The notes: generated by a model from the sequence alone, not told the origin. Counted from the stretch's first letter, positions 51,694-61,166 are shown. The stretch is 64,000 bases of DNA from Kocuria rosea (GCF_006094695.1 NZ_CP035103.1:1054001-1118000); one strand, 5' to 3'. Numbers and translations: made by a program.

Positions 51694-54036
51694 TCAGGCG
51701 CGGGGGGCGTCGTGCAGCACCGCGTCGATCAGCCGCACGGCGCCGGCCTTGTCCAGCGGGTTGTTGCGGTTGCCGCACTTCGGCGACTGCACGCAGGACG
51801 GGCACCCGTGCTCGCACTCGCACGAGGAGATCGCCTCCCGGGTGGCGCCCAGCCACGCGACGGCCGTGGCGTAGCCGCGCTCCGCGAACCCCGCCCCGCC
51901 CGGGTGGCCGTCGTAGACGAACACCGTGGGCAGCTCCGTGTCGGCGTGCAGCGCGGTCGAGAGCCCGCCCACGTCCCAGCGGTCGCACGAGGCCACGAGC
52001 GGCAGCAGGCCGATCGCGGCGTGCTCGGCCGCGTGCAGCGCCCCGGGGACGTCGGGCTCCTCGATCCCCGCGCCGGTCAGCACGGGGCCCGGCACGGTGA
52101 ACCACACGGACTTCGTGAACAGGTCGCGGGCCGCGAGGTCCAGGGGCTCCTCGCCCAGCACCTCGTTGGAGATCACGGCCTTGCGCTGGAACGAGACCAC
52201 TTTCGTGGTGACCTGCACCTGGCCGAAGTGGACGGTCACCGGCCCCCAGCGCTCCGAGCGCTCCTCGGCGACCACGCTCACCTGCGTGATGTCCCGCGCG
52301 GTGGTGTAGAAGTCGGGGTTCGCCCGCGTCACGGCGGCCACCGAGCCCGCCTCGTCGAGCTCGTCCACGATGTAGGTCCGGCCCTGGTGCACGTACACGG
52401 CCCCCGGGTGGGCCTGGTAGTGGGACTGGGGGGAGTCCATCGTGCCGAGCACCGCGCCGGTGTCCGTCTCGATGATCCGGATCGGCCCGCCGCCGTCCGA
52501 GCGCAGCGACACCATCCCGGCCGCGGACTGGGGGTGCGTCCAGAACCAGCCGTTCGGCCGGCGGCGCAGGTGCCCGCTGGCCACGAGCGAGCCGAGCACC
52601 TCCGGCGCGGTGGGCCCGAAGCTGTCGATCTCCTCCGCGCGCAGCGGCTGCTCGGCCGCGGCCGCGCACAGGTGCGGGGCCAGCACGTAGGGGTTGGAGG
52701 GGTCGAACACCGTGGCCTCGATGTCGACGTCGAAGATCGCCTCCGGATGGTTCACGAGGTACGTGTCGAGGGGGTCGTCGCCCGCCACGAAGGCGGCCAG
52801 GGCCTCCTGCCCGGCCCGGCCCGCCCGGCCGATCTGCTGGAAGAAGGACGCCCGGGTGCCGGGCCATCCGGCCACGACCACGGCGTCCAGCCCGGCCACG
52901 TCGATGCCGAGCTCGAGCGCGGACGTGCTCGCGATCCCGAGCAGCCGCCCGTCCCGCAGCGCCTCCTCGAGCTCCCGGCGCTCCTCGGGGAGGAACCCGG
53001 AGCGGTAGGCCGCCACCCGGTGGGCCAGCGAGGGGTCGACCTCCTCCAGCTGCCGGTGGGCGATCTGGGCGATCGTCTCCGCGCCGCGGCGGGACTTGAT
53101 GAACGCGATGGTGCGGACCTGGCGGAGCACCAGGTCGGTGAGCATGTCGGCGGTCTCGGCCAGGGCGGTGCGGCGCACCGGGGCGTCGTTCTCGCCGCCG
53201 CCGTCGGTCTGCTCCGGCTCCCAGAGCACCACGGTGACCGGTCCGTGCGGGGAGAAGTCCGTGGTCACCGGCGTCACCTCGGCCTCGGGGACGCCGACGA
53301 GGCGGGCGAAGGAGGCGTGCGGCTCGAAGGAGGTCGCGGACGCCCCGATGAAGACGGGGTCCGCGCCGTAGAGACGGCAGATCCGGCGCAGCCGCCGCAT
53401 GAGGTTGGCCACGTGCGAGCCGAAGACACCCCGGTAGGAGTGGGCCTCGTCCACCACGACGTACTTCAGGCGGCGGAAGAACCGGGACCAGCGCGCGTGG
53501 TTGGGCAGCACCCCGTAGTGCAGCATGTCCGGGTTGCACAGCACCACGTCGGCGTGGTCCCGGACCCACCGGCGCTCCGCTGGGTCGGTGTCGCCGTCGT
53601 AGGTCGCGGCGCGCAGGGTCGGCAGGCCGAGGGCGTCCAGGCCCTTGAGCTGGTCGGCGGCCAGGGCCTTGGTGGGGGACAGGTAGAGGGCCGTGGCCTC
53701 GTCCGGGTGGTGGATCATGCCCGGGTTCGCCAGCGCCGCGAGCCGGCCGCGGTGCACGGCGTCGGCCACGGGCGCCTGGTAGGCGAGGGACTTCCCGGAC
53801 GCGGTCCCCGTGGCGACCACCACGTGTCGGGGGGCCAGCACCGCCTGGACCTGGTGCAGGTACGGCGCGTGCACGCCGAGCCGTTCCCAGGCCGCGACCA
53901 CGTCCGGGTGCAGGTGCTCGGGCCACGGGACCGTCACGGCGTCCCGGTCGGGCATCTCCCGGACGTGCCGCACCTGCTCCGGCGCGTCGCCGCGGCCGAG
54001 CAGGGGGATCAGGGAGACGTGGTCGGAGGACGGCAC
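51694..54036 (-). CDS. DEAD/DEAH-box helicase with DUF1998 (Rv3649/MrfA type)
   Basis: Starting from GTG 54036 the product is 780 aa; the RBS is weak and the start uncertain. Helicase motifs in order: TGTASGKSLAYQAP (Walker A), VVVDEAHSYRG (DEVH type), GASATSFEP, TIAFIKSRRGAETIA and QQIGRAGRAGQEAL. The C-terminal DUF1998 region has four cysteines in CECEHGCPSCVQSPKCGNRNNPLD, which in the MrfA family bind a metal. MrfA-type helicases act in mitomycin-lesion repair in Bacillus; a repair role is inferred. It ends next to Tad locus 2. Confidence 0.9.
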   Translation of the reverse strand: MPSSDHVSLIPLLGRGDAPEQVRHVREMPDRDAVTVPWPEHLHPDVVAAWERLGVHAPYLHQVQAVLAPRHVVVATGTASGKSLAYQAPVADAVHRGRLAALANPGMIHHPDEATALYLSPTKALAADQLKGLDALGLPTLRAATYDGDTDPAERRWVRDHADVVLCNPDMLHYGVLPNHARWSRFFRRLKYVVVDEAHSYRGVFGSHVANLMRRLRRICRLYGADPVFIGASATSFEPHASFARLVGVPEAEVTPVTTDFSPHGPVTVVLWEPEQTDGGGENDAPVRRTALAETADMLTDLVLRQVRTIAFIKSRRGAETIAQIAHRQLEEVDPSLAHRVAAYRSGFLPEERRELEEALRDGRLLGIASTSALELGIDVAGLDAVVVAGWPGTRASFFQQIGRAGRAGQEALAAFVAGDDPLDTYLVNHPEAIFDVDIEATVFDPSNPYVLAPHLCAAAAEQPLRAEEIDSFGPTAPEVLGSLVASGHLRRRPNGWFWTHPQSAAGMVSLRSDGGGPIRIIETDTGAVLGTMDSPQSHYQAHPGAVYVHQGRTYIVDELDEAGSVAAVTRANPDFYTTARDITQVSVVAEERSERWGPVTVHFGQVQVTTKVVSFQRKAVISNEVLGEEPLDLAARDLFTKSVWFTVPGPVLTGAGIEEPDVPGALHAAEHAAIGLLPLVASCDRWDVGGLSTALHADTELPTVFVYDGHPGGAGFAERGYATAVAWLGATREAISSCECEHGCPSCVQSPKCGNRNNPLDKAGAVRLIDAVLHDAPRA

Positions 54037-54053
54037 CGGTTCATTGTGCCACC

Positions 54054-54084
54054 GCCGCCCCGGCGGCCCCACCGGCGGGGCGGC
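54054..54084 (-). terminator. Probable terminator after the GH13 gene
   Basis: GCCGCCCC (54054-54061) pairs with GGGGCGGC (54077-54084) between the GH13 stop and the helicase start; both genes are on the minus strand. Confidence 0.4.
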
Positions 54085-54177
54085 CGCCGGGAGCCGCCAG
54101 GGCAAAGGCGCTCGGTGCTGTCCCGGCGGCTCCGTGCGGCGCCGCGGCGCGGTGGCGCCCTGCCGCTGCGGCGCGTC

Positions 54178-55977
54178 TCAGCCCTGCGTGTCCGCGCCCC
54201 GGGTCCGCCGGTGCACGCGGGCCTCCCACGGCCGCAGCAGCCCCTCGTCGCCGGGGACCACGCCGTCGGGGCGGTTGCCGATCAGCAGCTCGGCGCCGGC
54301 CCAGCCCTCGGGCAGTTCGGTGCGGACCTCCTCGCCCGAGACGTTGGCGAGCACCAGCAGCTCGACGTCCCCGAGCCGCCGGGTGAAGGCGTAGAGCTGC
54401 TCGTGGTGGGGGGCCAGCATGGTGAAGTCGCCCAGGGCGACCACGGGCTCGGTGTGCCGCAGCTCGATGAGTCGCCGGTAGTGGTGGAACACCGAGTGCG
54501 GCTCGGCCCGGGCGGCCTCGGCGTTGACCTCGTCGTGGTTCGGGTTGACCGCGATCCACGGGGTGCCGGTGGTGAACCCGGCGTTCGCGCCCGCGGTCCA
54601 CTGGACCGGGGTGCGGGCGTTGTCCCGGCTCGACCAGCGCAGTCCGCGCAGCACCCCGGCGGGGTCCGCGCCGGCGGCCACGGCGTGGCGGTAGTGGTTG
54701 ACCGACTCGATGTCGCGGAAGTCCTCGATCGTCTCGAACGGTGCGTTGGTCATGCCCAGCTCCTCGCCCTGGTACACGTAGGGCGTGCCGCGGTGCAGGT
54801 GCAGCAGGGTGGCCAGGCAGGTCGCGGAGGCCACCCGGTGCTCGGGGCTGTCGTCGCCGAAGCGGGAGACCGCGCGGGGCTGGTCGTGGTTGTTCCAGTA
54901 CAGGGAGTTCCAGCCGACCTCCTCCAGGCCCTCCTGCCAGCGGCCCAGCGAGGCCTTCAGGTCCGTCAGGCGCAGCGGCTCGGGGTCGAACTTCCCGCCG
55001 GGCCCGTGGTCGAGGCCCACGTGCTCGAACTGGAAGACCATGTCCACCTCGGCGCGGGCCGGATCGGTGAAGAGCTGGGCCTGCTCCACGGTGACGCCGG
55101 GCATCTCGCCCACCGTGATGAGCTCGGCGTCCCGGCCGGCGAAGACCTCGCGGTGCATCTCCTGGAGGAACTCGTGGATCCGGGGACCGCACAGGTAGGA
55201 CGCGGAGCCGTCGCCCCAGGGCGTCCCGTCCACCGGGGGCCCGTCGTGCAGGTGGCCGTCCTCGGCGACGTCCTTGCTGATCATGTTGATGACGTCCATG
55301 CGGAAGCCGTCCACGCCGCGGTCCAGCCACCAGCGCATCATGGCGTGGACGGCCTGCCGCACCTCGGGGTTCTCCCAGTTCAGGTCCGGCTGCTTGCGGG
55401 AGAACAGGTGCAGGTAGTACTCCCCGGAGGCCTCGTCCAGCTCCCAGGTGGAACCCGAGAAGAAGCTCTGCCAGTTCGTCGGCTCCGCGCCCGGCGCGCC
55501 GGCCTCCATCCCCCGGCGGGGAGCGCGCCACCAGTACCAGTCCCGTTTCGGCGAGTCCGGCGAGGAGCGGGACTCGACGAACCACGGGTGCTCGTCGGAG
55601 GTGTGGTTGACCACGAGGTCCATCACCAGTTTCATGCCGCGGGCGTGCACCGCCCCGAGCAGCTCGTCGAACTGCTCGAGGGTGCCGAAGACCGGGTCGA
55701 TGTCCTGGTAGTCGCTGATGTCGTAGCCGTTGTCGTCCTGCGGGGACGAGTAGATCGGGGACAGCCAGACGACGTCCACGCCCAGGTCCTGCAGGTGGTC
55801 GAGGTGGGCGATGATGCCGCCGAGGTCGCCGATCCCGTCGCCGTCGGAGTCCGCGAAGGAGCGGGGGTAGATCTGGTAGACGACCGCGTCGGTCCACCAC
55901 GCGGGGGTGTCCCCGGCGCCGCTGCCGGTGCCGGGCCGCTGCGCGGTGATGTCCTGCTGCTGGGTGCGGGTGCTCAT
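54178..55977 (-). CDS. GH13 alpha-glucosidase / oligo-1,6-glucosidase
   Basis: From the ATG at 55977 the product is 599 aa. Region I (VDVVWLSPIYSSPQDDNGYDI), region II GFRMDVINMI (nucleophile Asp), region III ITVGEMPG (acid/base Glu) and region IV NNHDQPRAVSR (Asp) are all present, with the (beta/alpha)8 barrel start WWTDAVVYQIYPRSFAD. It hydrolyses terminal alpha-glucosidic bonds of maltose, isomaltose or related sugars; no signal peptide, so cytoplasmic. It is divergent from the deoR-gal operon; a shared regulatory gap of 266 bases suggests common sugar control. Confidence 0.92.
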   Translation of the reverse strand: MSTRTQQQDITAQRPGTGSGAGDTPAWWTDAVVYQIYPRSFADSDGDGIGDLGGIIAHLDHLQDLGVDVVWLSPIYSSPQDDNGYDISDYQDIDPVFGTLEQFDELLGAVHARGMKLVMDLVVNHTSDEHPWFVESRSSPDSPKRDWYWWRAPRRGMEAGAPGAEPTNWQSFFSGSTWELDEASGEYYLHLFSRKQPDLNWENPEVRQAVHAMMRWWLDRGVDGFRMDVINMISKDVAEDGHLHDGPPVDGTPWGDGSASYLCGPRIHEFLQEMHREVFAGRDAELITVGEMPGVTVEQAQLFTDPARAEVDMVFQFEHVGLDHGPGGKFDPEPLRLTDLKASLGRWQEGLEEVGWNSLYWNNHDQPRAVSRFGDDSPEHRVASATCLATLLHLHRGTPYVYQGEELGMTNAPFETIEDFRDIESVNHYRHAVAAGADPAGVLRGLRWSSRDNARTPVQWTAGANAGFTTGTPWIAVNPNHDEVNAEAARAEPHSVFHHYRRLIELRHTEPVVALGDFTMLAPHHEQLYAFTRRLGDVELLVLANVSGEEVRTELPEGWAGAELLIGNRPDGVVPGDEGLLRPWEARVHRRTRGADTQG

Positions 55978-56134
55978 TCGGCTGCTCCTCGGGTGACGCC
56001 GCTGACGACCGCCCGTCGGCAGGCAACGGCCCCCGGCGTGGCGGCGTCGTCGTGCAGCCGCGAGCGGTCTCGATACCCGACCAGTCTGCTCGAACGGAGT
56101 GCACCGGCAACACCGCCGAGCCCGAACCGGAAGC

Positions 56135-56159
56135 AACATAAATACACACGTGGTATGTT
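56135..56159. promoter_or_regulatory. AACATA/TATGTT palindrome in the GH13-deoR gap
   Basis: AACATA (56135-56140) and TATGTT (56154-56159) form an inverted repeat in the only AT-rich patch of the divergent gap, 85 bases before deoR. It is a candidate operator for the DeoR-type regulator and could act on both directions. Confidence 0.45.
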
Positions 56160-56243
56160 CGAATCAACACCCCGAGGGTGGCGTCGGTCCGCGTGCCGCA
56201 CTGCACTCCACCGCACGGACGGCTCGACGAACCCGGAGAACGG

Positions 56244-57029
56244 ATGTCCGAGATGCTCCCCGACCGCCGACGGCGGGAGATCCTCGACCGCGTGCGCGCC
56301 TCGGGTGCGGTGCGGGTCGCGGACCTGGTCGCCGAGCTGGGCGTGTCCGACATGACGGTGCGCCGGGACCTGGACCGGCTGGCTCGGGACGGGGAGCTGC
56401 AGAAGGTCCACGGCGGGGCGAAGCTGCCGGCGGGATCCTCCGCGGCCGAGCCCGGATTCACGCACAAGTCCGAGCTGCAGCTGCCGGAGAAGGCGGCCAT
56501 CGCCGCCGCCGCCGAGGCGATGGTGCGGCCGGGCATGTCAGTCTCGCTGAACTCCGGGACCACCACCTTCGCGCTGGCCCGCGCCCTGCGCCGCGTCAGC
56601 GACATCACGGTGGTGACGAACTCCCCGCGGATCGCCGACGTGCTCCAGGACGCGCCCGCCACGGGACAGACGGTGGTCCTGCTGGGCGGGGTGCGCACCC
56701 CCTCGGACGCCCTGGTGGGCCCGCTGGCCACCGCGGCCCTGCGCACCCTGCACGTGGACCTGGCCTTCCTGGGCGTGCACGGTCTGTCCGAGCGCGACGG
56801 GCTGACCACTCCGAACATGATGGAGGCCGAGATCAACCGCCTCTTCCTTCAGCGCTGCGACCGCAGCGTGGTGCTGGCCGACTCCACGAAGTGGGGCCTG
56901 TCCGGGCTCCACCGCATCGCCGGTCTCGACGAGGTCGACACCGTCGTGACCGACGACGGTCTGGGCGCCGCCGACCGCGAGACCCTGAGCCAGCACGTCC
57001 CCGACCTGCGACTGGAGCCCGTCCGATGA
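56244..57029 (+). CDS. DeoR/GlpR-family sugar operon regulator
   Basis: This 261-aa protein has the DeoR HTH (RREILDRVRASGAVRVADLV, then MTVRRDLDRLARDGELQKVHGG) and a DeoR sensor domain (VSLNSGTTTFALARAL to LADSTKWG, the sugar-phosphate binding region). The GGAG before ATG 56244 decides the start; ATG 56253 is also possible. It overlaps galT by 4 bases, so it likely controls the gal operon by sensing a phosphosugar. This is inferred from position. Confidence 0.9.
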   Translation: MSEMLPDRRRREILDRVRASGAVRVADLVAELGVSDMTVRRDLDRLARDGELQKVHGGAKLPAGSSAAEPGFTHKSELQLPEKAAIAAAAEAMVRPGMSVSLNSGTTTFALARALRRVSDITVVTNSPRIADVLQDAPATGQTVVLLGGVRTPSDALVGPLATAALRTLHVDLAFLGVHGLSERDGLTTPNMMEAEINRLFLQRCDRSVVLADSTKWGLSGLHRIAGLDEVDTVVTDDGLGAADRETLSQHVPDLRLEPVR

Positions 57030-58168
57030 CCTCTCCCGCCCCCGCCGAGCGCGCCGCCGCGCCGCTGTTCGCGCACCGGACCCACCACCTCGCCGACGGA
57101 CGGGAGGCCGTGTTCTTCTCCGACCGCGGCACCCCGCCCGTGGAGCACGTGGTGGACCGCCGGCCCCTGGACGCCCGCTCCGGCGGCGGTGAGGTGCGCT
57201 TCGACCGGCTGACGGGGGAGTGGGTGGCGGTGGCCGCCCATCGGCAGGCGCGCACCTACCTGCCCCCGGCCGACCAGTGCCCGCTGTGCCCGAGCGTGGG
57301 TGGGCGCGAGTCGGAGATCCCGGCGGAGGACTTCGACGTCGTCGTCTTCGAGAACCGCTTCCCCTCGCTGGGCCCGGAGCTGGCCGAGCTGCCGGACCCG
57401 CGACAGGTGGGGGAGCGGTCCCTGTGGGGAGTCCCGTCCCCGGCCGTGGGGCGGTGCGAGGTGGTGGTGTTCACCCCGGAGCACCAGGGCTCCTTCGCGT
57501 CCCTGTCCTCCGAGCGGGCGCGCACCGTGGTGGAGGCCTGGGCCCAGCGCACCGACGCGCTCTCGGCCATGGCCGGGGTCCGGCACGTGTTCCCGTTCGA
57601 GAACCGGGGTGAGCAGATCGGGGTGACCCTGCACCACCCGCACGGGCAGATCTACGCCTACCCCTATCCGGCCCCGCACGCGGCCCGGCTCGCGGCCCGC
57701 TCCCGGGCGCACCTCGAGGCCACGGGGCGGACCCTGATGGGCGAGGTCCTGGCCGACGAGACCGCCGCCGGGGACCGCATGGTGCTGGCCGGGCAGCACT
57801 TCTCCGCCTACGTGCCCTACGCCGCGCGCTGGCCCCTGGAGGTCCACCTCGTCCCGCACCGCCGCGTCCCGGACCTCGCCGCGCTCACGGGGCAGGAGCG
57901 GGACGAGCTGGCGGTCCTCTACCGCGATCTGGTGCAGCGGGTGGACCGGCTCTACGACACGCCGACCCCCTACATCGCCGCCTGGCACCAGACCCCCGTG
58001 AATGCGGCGGACCGGGAGGCCGGCCGGTTGCACCTGCAGCTCACCAGCCCGCGCCGGGCCGAGGACAAGCTGAAGTTCCTGGCCGGCTCCGAGGCCGCCA
58101 TGGGGGCGTTCATCAACGACGTCACCGCGGAGCAGACCGCCGCACGCCTGAGGGAGGCCGCACGATGA
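57026..58168 (+). CDS. galT: Galactose-1-phosphate uridylyltransferase
   Basis: This 380-aa HIT-family enzyme exchanges UMP between UDP-glucose and galactose-1-phosphate in the Leloir pathway. The active-site motif LHHPHGQIYAYPY holds the nucleophilic His (HPH). CPLCPS near residue 90 is the first zinc-binding pair, with His ligands later. NRGEQIGVTLHHPHG and HLVPHRRVPDL are conserved. It lies between deoR and galK, overlapping each by 4 bases, so the three are a coupled operon. Confidence 0.95.
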   Translation: MTSPAPAERAAAPLFAHRTHHLADGREAVFFSDRGTPPVEHVVDRRPLDARSGGGEVRFDRLTGEWVAVAAHRQARTYLPPADQCPLCPSVGGRESEIPAEDFDVVVFENRFPSLGPELAELPDPRQVGERSLWGVPSPAVGRCEVVVFTPEHQGSFASLSSERARTVVEAWAQRTDALSAMAGVRHVFPFENRGEQIGVTLHHPHGQIYAYPYPAPHAARLAARSRAHLEATGRTLMGEVLADETAAGDRMVLAGQHFSAYVPYAARWPLEVHLVPHRRVPDLAALTGQERDELAVLYRDLVQRVDRLYDTPTPYIAAWHQTPVNAADREAGRLHLQLTSPRRAEDKLKFLAGSEAAMGAFINDVTAEQTAARLREAAR

Positions 58169-59424
58169 CCGGACAGCACACCCCCCAGCCGGCCGCTCGG
58201 CAGACAGGCCAGGACGACGCCGCCCGGGCGGATGAGCTCTCCCGCCGCTTCACCGAGGTGTACGGCCACGCCCCGGACGGGGTGTGGCGTGCCCCGGGAC
58301 GGGTGAACCTCATCGGGGAGCACACCGACTACAACGACGGCTTCGTGCTGCCCTTCGCCATCGACCGCTCGGCGATGGTCGCCGTCCGGCTGCGCCGGGA
58401 CGCGGAGCAGGGGCGGCGGACCGGGCAGGGCGAGGACGCGATCCGGCACGACGTCGTCGACCTGGCCTCCACGTACGCCCCCGACGGCGGGGGGCTGTCC
58501 CGGGCCCGGTTCCGGATCCCCGGGCTCGCCCCCGGGGCGGTCGGCGGCTGGGGGGCGTACCCGGCCGGCGTGGTGCACGTGCTCGCCGGCCTCGACGGGG
58601 TGGAGGTGCCCGGGTTCGAGCTGCTGCTGGACTCGACCGTCCCCGTGGGCGCGGGCCTGTCCTCCTCGCACGCCGTGGAGGTCGCCACGATCGTGGCCCT
58701 GAACGACCTGCTCGGACTGGATCTGGACCGGCCGGCGATGGCGCGGCTGACGCAGCGGGCGGAGAACGAGTTCGTCGGCGCCCCGACCGGGATCATGGAC
58801 CAGTCGGCCTCCCTGCGCGGCCGGGCCGGCGCGGCGCTGTTCCTGGACTGCCGCACCCAGGAGGCCGAGCTCGTGCCGCTGCCGGTGGCCCGGCACGGGC
58901 TCGCCGTCCTGGTGGTCGACACGAAGGTCGCCCACTCCCACGCCGACGGCGGCTACGCCGCCCGGCGCGCCTCCTGCGAGCGCGGGGCCGCCGCCCTCGG
59001 AGCGGTCTCCCTGCGCGACGTCCCGGACGGGACCGACCTGAGCGGACTGGACGAGGAGACCGCCCGCCGGGTCCGGCACGTGCTCAGCGAGAACCGCCGG
59101 GTCCTGGAGACGGTCCGGCGGCTGCGGGCCGGGGACGTCCGGGGCATCGGGGAGCTGCTGGTCGCCTCCCACGCCTCGATGCGGGACGACTACGAGATCT
59201 CCTGCCCCGAGCTCGACCTCGCCGTCGACGCGGCCCTGGCCGCCGGGGCCGCCGGCGCGCGGATGACCGGCGGGGGCTTCGGCGGCTCCGCGATCGCCCT
59301 CGTGCCCGCGGCGCGGGCGGAGCAGGTCGGGAACGCGGTCGCCGAGGCCTTCGCGGACCGGGGTCACCGGGCGCCGGACGTCTTCGTCGTCGTGCCGGGG
59401 GAGGGTGCCGGCCGGGTGCGGTGA
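58165..59424 (+). CDS. galK: Galactokinase
   Basis: This 419-aa GHMP kinase phosphorylates galactose. APGRVNLIGEHTDYNDGFVL is the galactokinase signature, with the His-Thr-Asp-Tyr motif; VPVGAGLSSSHAVEVAT is the ATP-binding loop, and MTGGGFGGSAIALVP is motif 3. The usual active-site Asp is in GIMDQSASL. It overlaps galT by 4 bases. Transcription ends at the hairpin 59475-59503. No galE is in the window, so epimerase must be elsewhere. Confidence 0.96.
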   Translation: MTGQHTPQPAARQTGQDDAARADELSRRFTEVYGHAPDGVWRAPGRVNLIGEHTDYNDGFVLPFAIDRSAMVAVRLRRDAEQGRRTGQGEDAIRHDVVDLASTYAPDGGGLSRARFRIPGLAPGAVGGWGAYPAGVVHVLAGLDGVEVPGFELLLDSTVPVGAGLSSSHAVEVATIVALNDLLGLDLDRPAMARLTQRAENEFVGAPTGIMDQSASLRGRAGAALFLDCRTQEAELVPLPVARHGLAVLVVDTKVAHSHADGGYAARRASCERGAAALGAVSLRDVPDGTDLSGLDEETARRVRHVLSENRRVLETVRRLRAGDVRGIGELLVASHASMRDDYEISCPELDLAVDAALAAGAAGARMTGGGFGGSAIALVPAARAEQVGNAVAEAFADRGHRAPDVFVVVPGEGAGRVR

Positions 59425-59474
59425 GGCGCGGATCCTTCGCAGGACGACGTCGGTGGCACCGCGCCACTGCTCCT

Positions 59475-59503
59475 CGGCCCCGGGCCCACTGGGCCCGGGG
59501 CCG
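59475..59503 (+). terminator. galK terminator, 13-bp stem
   Basis: CGGCCCCGGGCCC (59475-59487) pairs perfectly with GGGCCCGGGGCCG (59491-59503) with a 3-base loop. It separates the gal operon from the MFS gene. Confidence 0.8.
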
Positions 59504-59535
59504 GCGTCATCGCAGGGCGCACTCTTGACGTGCAG

Positions 59536-59551
59536 TGTGATCTGGATCATC
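59536..59551. promoter_or_regulatory. Candidate GlxR site upstream of the MFS gene
   Basis: TGTGA-TCTGGA-TCATC matches 8 of 10 fixed bases of TGTGA-N6-TCACA, 156-171 bases before the MFS start. Confidence 0.4.
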
Positions 59552-59553
59552 CT

Positions 59554-59592
59554 TGTGTTCAAGATATAAACACAGTTGCCAGCATATGGCAA
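59554..59592. promoter_or_regulatory. Two adjacent operator-like palindromes upstream of the MFS gene
   Basis: TGTGTT (59554-59559) and AACACA (59569-59574) form one inverted repeat with a 9-base spacer. Immediately after, TTGCCA (59576-59581) and TGGCAA (59587-59592) form a perfect repeat with a 5-base spacer. They lie about 115-153 bases before the MFS start, in an AT-rich patch likely to contain the promoter. Confidence 0.5.
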
Positions 59593-59706
59593 CGGTCCGG
59601 CCGGCCGGGCTCCTCGCGAACCCGTCCACCCGCCGGTGCACCTCTCTCCAGCTCCGCTCACGTCCCTGCCCCCGCCGTCCGGGGTGCCCTCAGCGAAGGA
59701 CCTCCC

Positions 59707-61104
59707 ATGCACAACGCTCCTCCACCGGCCGCGGCCGCGACCCACGGCAAGACCCCGAAGAAGGCGGCCCTGGCCAGCTGGATCGGCTCCGCCCTGGAGT
59801 ACTACGACTTCGCCGTCTACGGGACGGCCGCCGCCCTGGTGCTCAACCACCTGTTCTTCCCGGCCGACACGTCCCCCGGGGTGGCGATCCTGCTGTCGAT
59901 GGGCACCGTGGGCGTCGCCTATGTCGTCCGGCCCCTGGGGGCCCTCATCATGGGCCCCCTCGGCGACCGGTTCGGGCGCAAGTTCGTGCTGATGCTGACC
60001 CTGTTCATGATGGGCGCCGGCACCTTCGCCGTCGGCTGCCTGCCGACCTACGACCAGGCCGGCCTGCTGGCCCCGGCCCTGCTCGTGACCTGCCGCGTCA
60101 TCCAGGGGCTGTCGGCCTCCGGCGAGCAGGCCAGCGCGATCTCGGTCTCGCTGGAGCACTCCGAGGAGCACCGGCGGGCCTTCACCACGAGCTGGACGCT
60201 GCAGGGCACCCAGTTCGGCACCCTCCTCGCCACCGCCGTCTTCATCCCCTTCACGCTCGTGCTCACCGAGGAGCAGCTGTTCAGCTGGGGCTGGCGGGTC
60301 CCGTTCTGGCTCTCCGCCGTCGTGGTGGTCGTGGCCTATCTGATCCGCCGCCACCTGGAGGAGCCGCCCGCCTTCGAGCAGGCCCGGGCCGTGCTGCCCG
60401 GCGAGAAGCCGGCCACCCCCCTCGCCCTGATGTTCAAGCACCACAAGACCGCGGTGCTGCGCGTGGCCGCGGCCGCGATGATCAACACCGTCAACGTGGT
60501 CTTCCTGGTGTGGTCGCTGTCCTTCGCCACCTCCGTGGTGGGCCTGGACCGCTCGACCATGCTCTGGGTCTCCGTCATCGCCAACGCCGTGGCCCTGCTC
60601 GTGATCCCCGTGGCGGCCACGGTCGCCGACCGGGTCGGGCGCAAGCCGGTGTTCATCACCGGGGCGGCCGGCGCGGCCGCGATGATGTATCCCTACCTGG
60701 CCGCCGTCCACGCCGGGAACTGGACGCTGATCTTCCTCCTCGGCGCCGTCATGTCCGGCTTCTTCTACTCCATGGCCAACGGCATCTGGCCCTCCTTCTA
60801 CGCGGAGATGTTCCCCACCCGGGTGCGCGTGACGGGGCTGGCCCTGGGCACCCAGATCGGCTTCGCGATCTCCGGCGGCTTCGCCCCCGTCCTGGCCAGC
60901 TCCCTGGCCGGGGCCGAAGGGGACAACTGGCTGGGCGTGGCGGGGTTCGTCACCGGCGCCTGCCTGGTCGCCGTGGCCGCCGCCCTGACGGCCAAGGAGA
61001 CCAAGGACAGGACCCTGGGCCAGATCGACGACCTGCACACCACCCGCACCGAGGCGGCCGAGCTGGAGCGGCTGCAGGGGGCGGGCACCGCCTCCGGCCG
61101 CTGA
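59707..61104 (+). CDS. MFS transporter, metabolite:H+ symporter (MHS) type
   Basis: The ATG at 59707 gives 465 aa with 12 predicted TM segments. The MHS signature is WIGSALEYYDFAVYGTAAAL near the N-terminus, with RPLGALIMGPLGDRFGRK (MFS motif A) after TM3 and VADRVGRKPVF after TM8. MHS members carry dicarboxylates, shikimate, proline/betaine or aromatic acids, not usually galactose, so linkage to the gal operon is not assumed. It has its own promoter region and terminator. Confidence 0.92.
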   Translation: MHNAPPPAAAATHGKTPKKAALASWIGSALEYYDFAVYGTAAALVLNHLFFPADTSPGVAILLSMGTVGVAYVVRPLGALIMGPLGDRFGRKFVLMLTLFMMGAGTFAVGCLPTYDQAGLLAPALLVTCRVIQGLSASGEQASAISVSLEHSEEHRRAFTTSWTLQGTQFGTLLATAVFIPFTLVLTEEQLFSWGWRVPFWLSAVVVVVAYLIRRHLEEPPAFEQARAVLPGEKPATPLALMFKHHKTAVLRVAAAAMINTVNVVFLVWSLSFATSVVGLDRSTMLWVSVIANAVALLVIPVAATVADRVGRKPVFITGAAGAAAMMYPYLAAVHAGNWTLIFLLGAVMSGFFYSMANGIWPSFYAEMFPTRVRVTGLALGTQIGFAISGGFAPVLASSLAGAEGDNWLGVAGFVTGACLVAVAAALTAKETKDRTLGQIDDLHTTRTEAAELERLQGAGTASGR

Positions 61105-61127
61105 ACGCTCCGGAAGCGCTGACGATG

Positions 61128-61166
61128 GCGGACGCCCCGGCCGGTCACCCCGGCCGGGGCGTCCGC
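61128..61166 (+). terminator. Terminator after the MFS gene, 17-bp stem
   Basis: The arm 61128-61144 is perfectly complementary to 61150-61166 around a 5-base loop, starting 23 bases past the stop. Confidence 0.8.
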
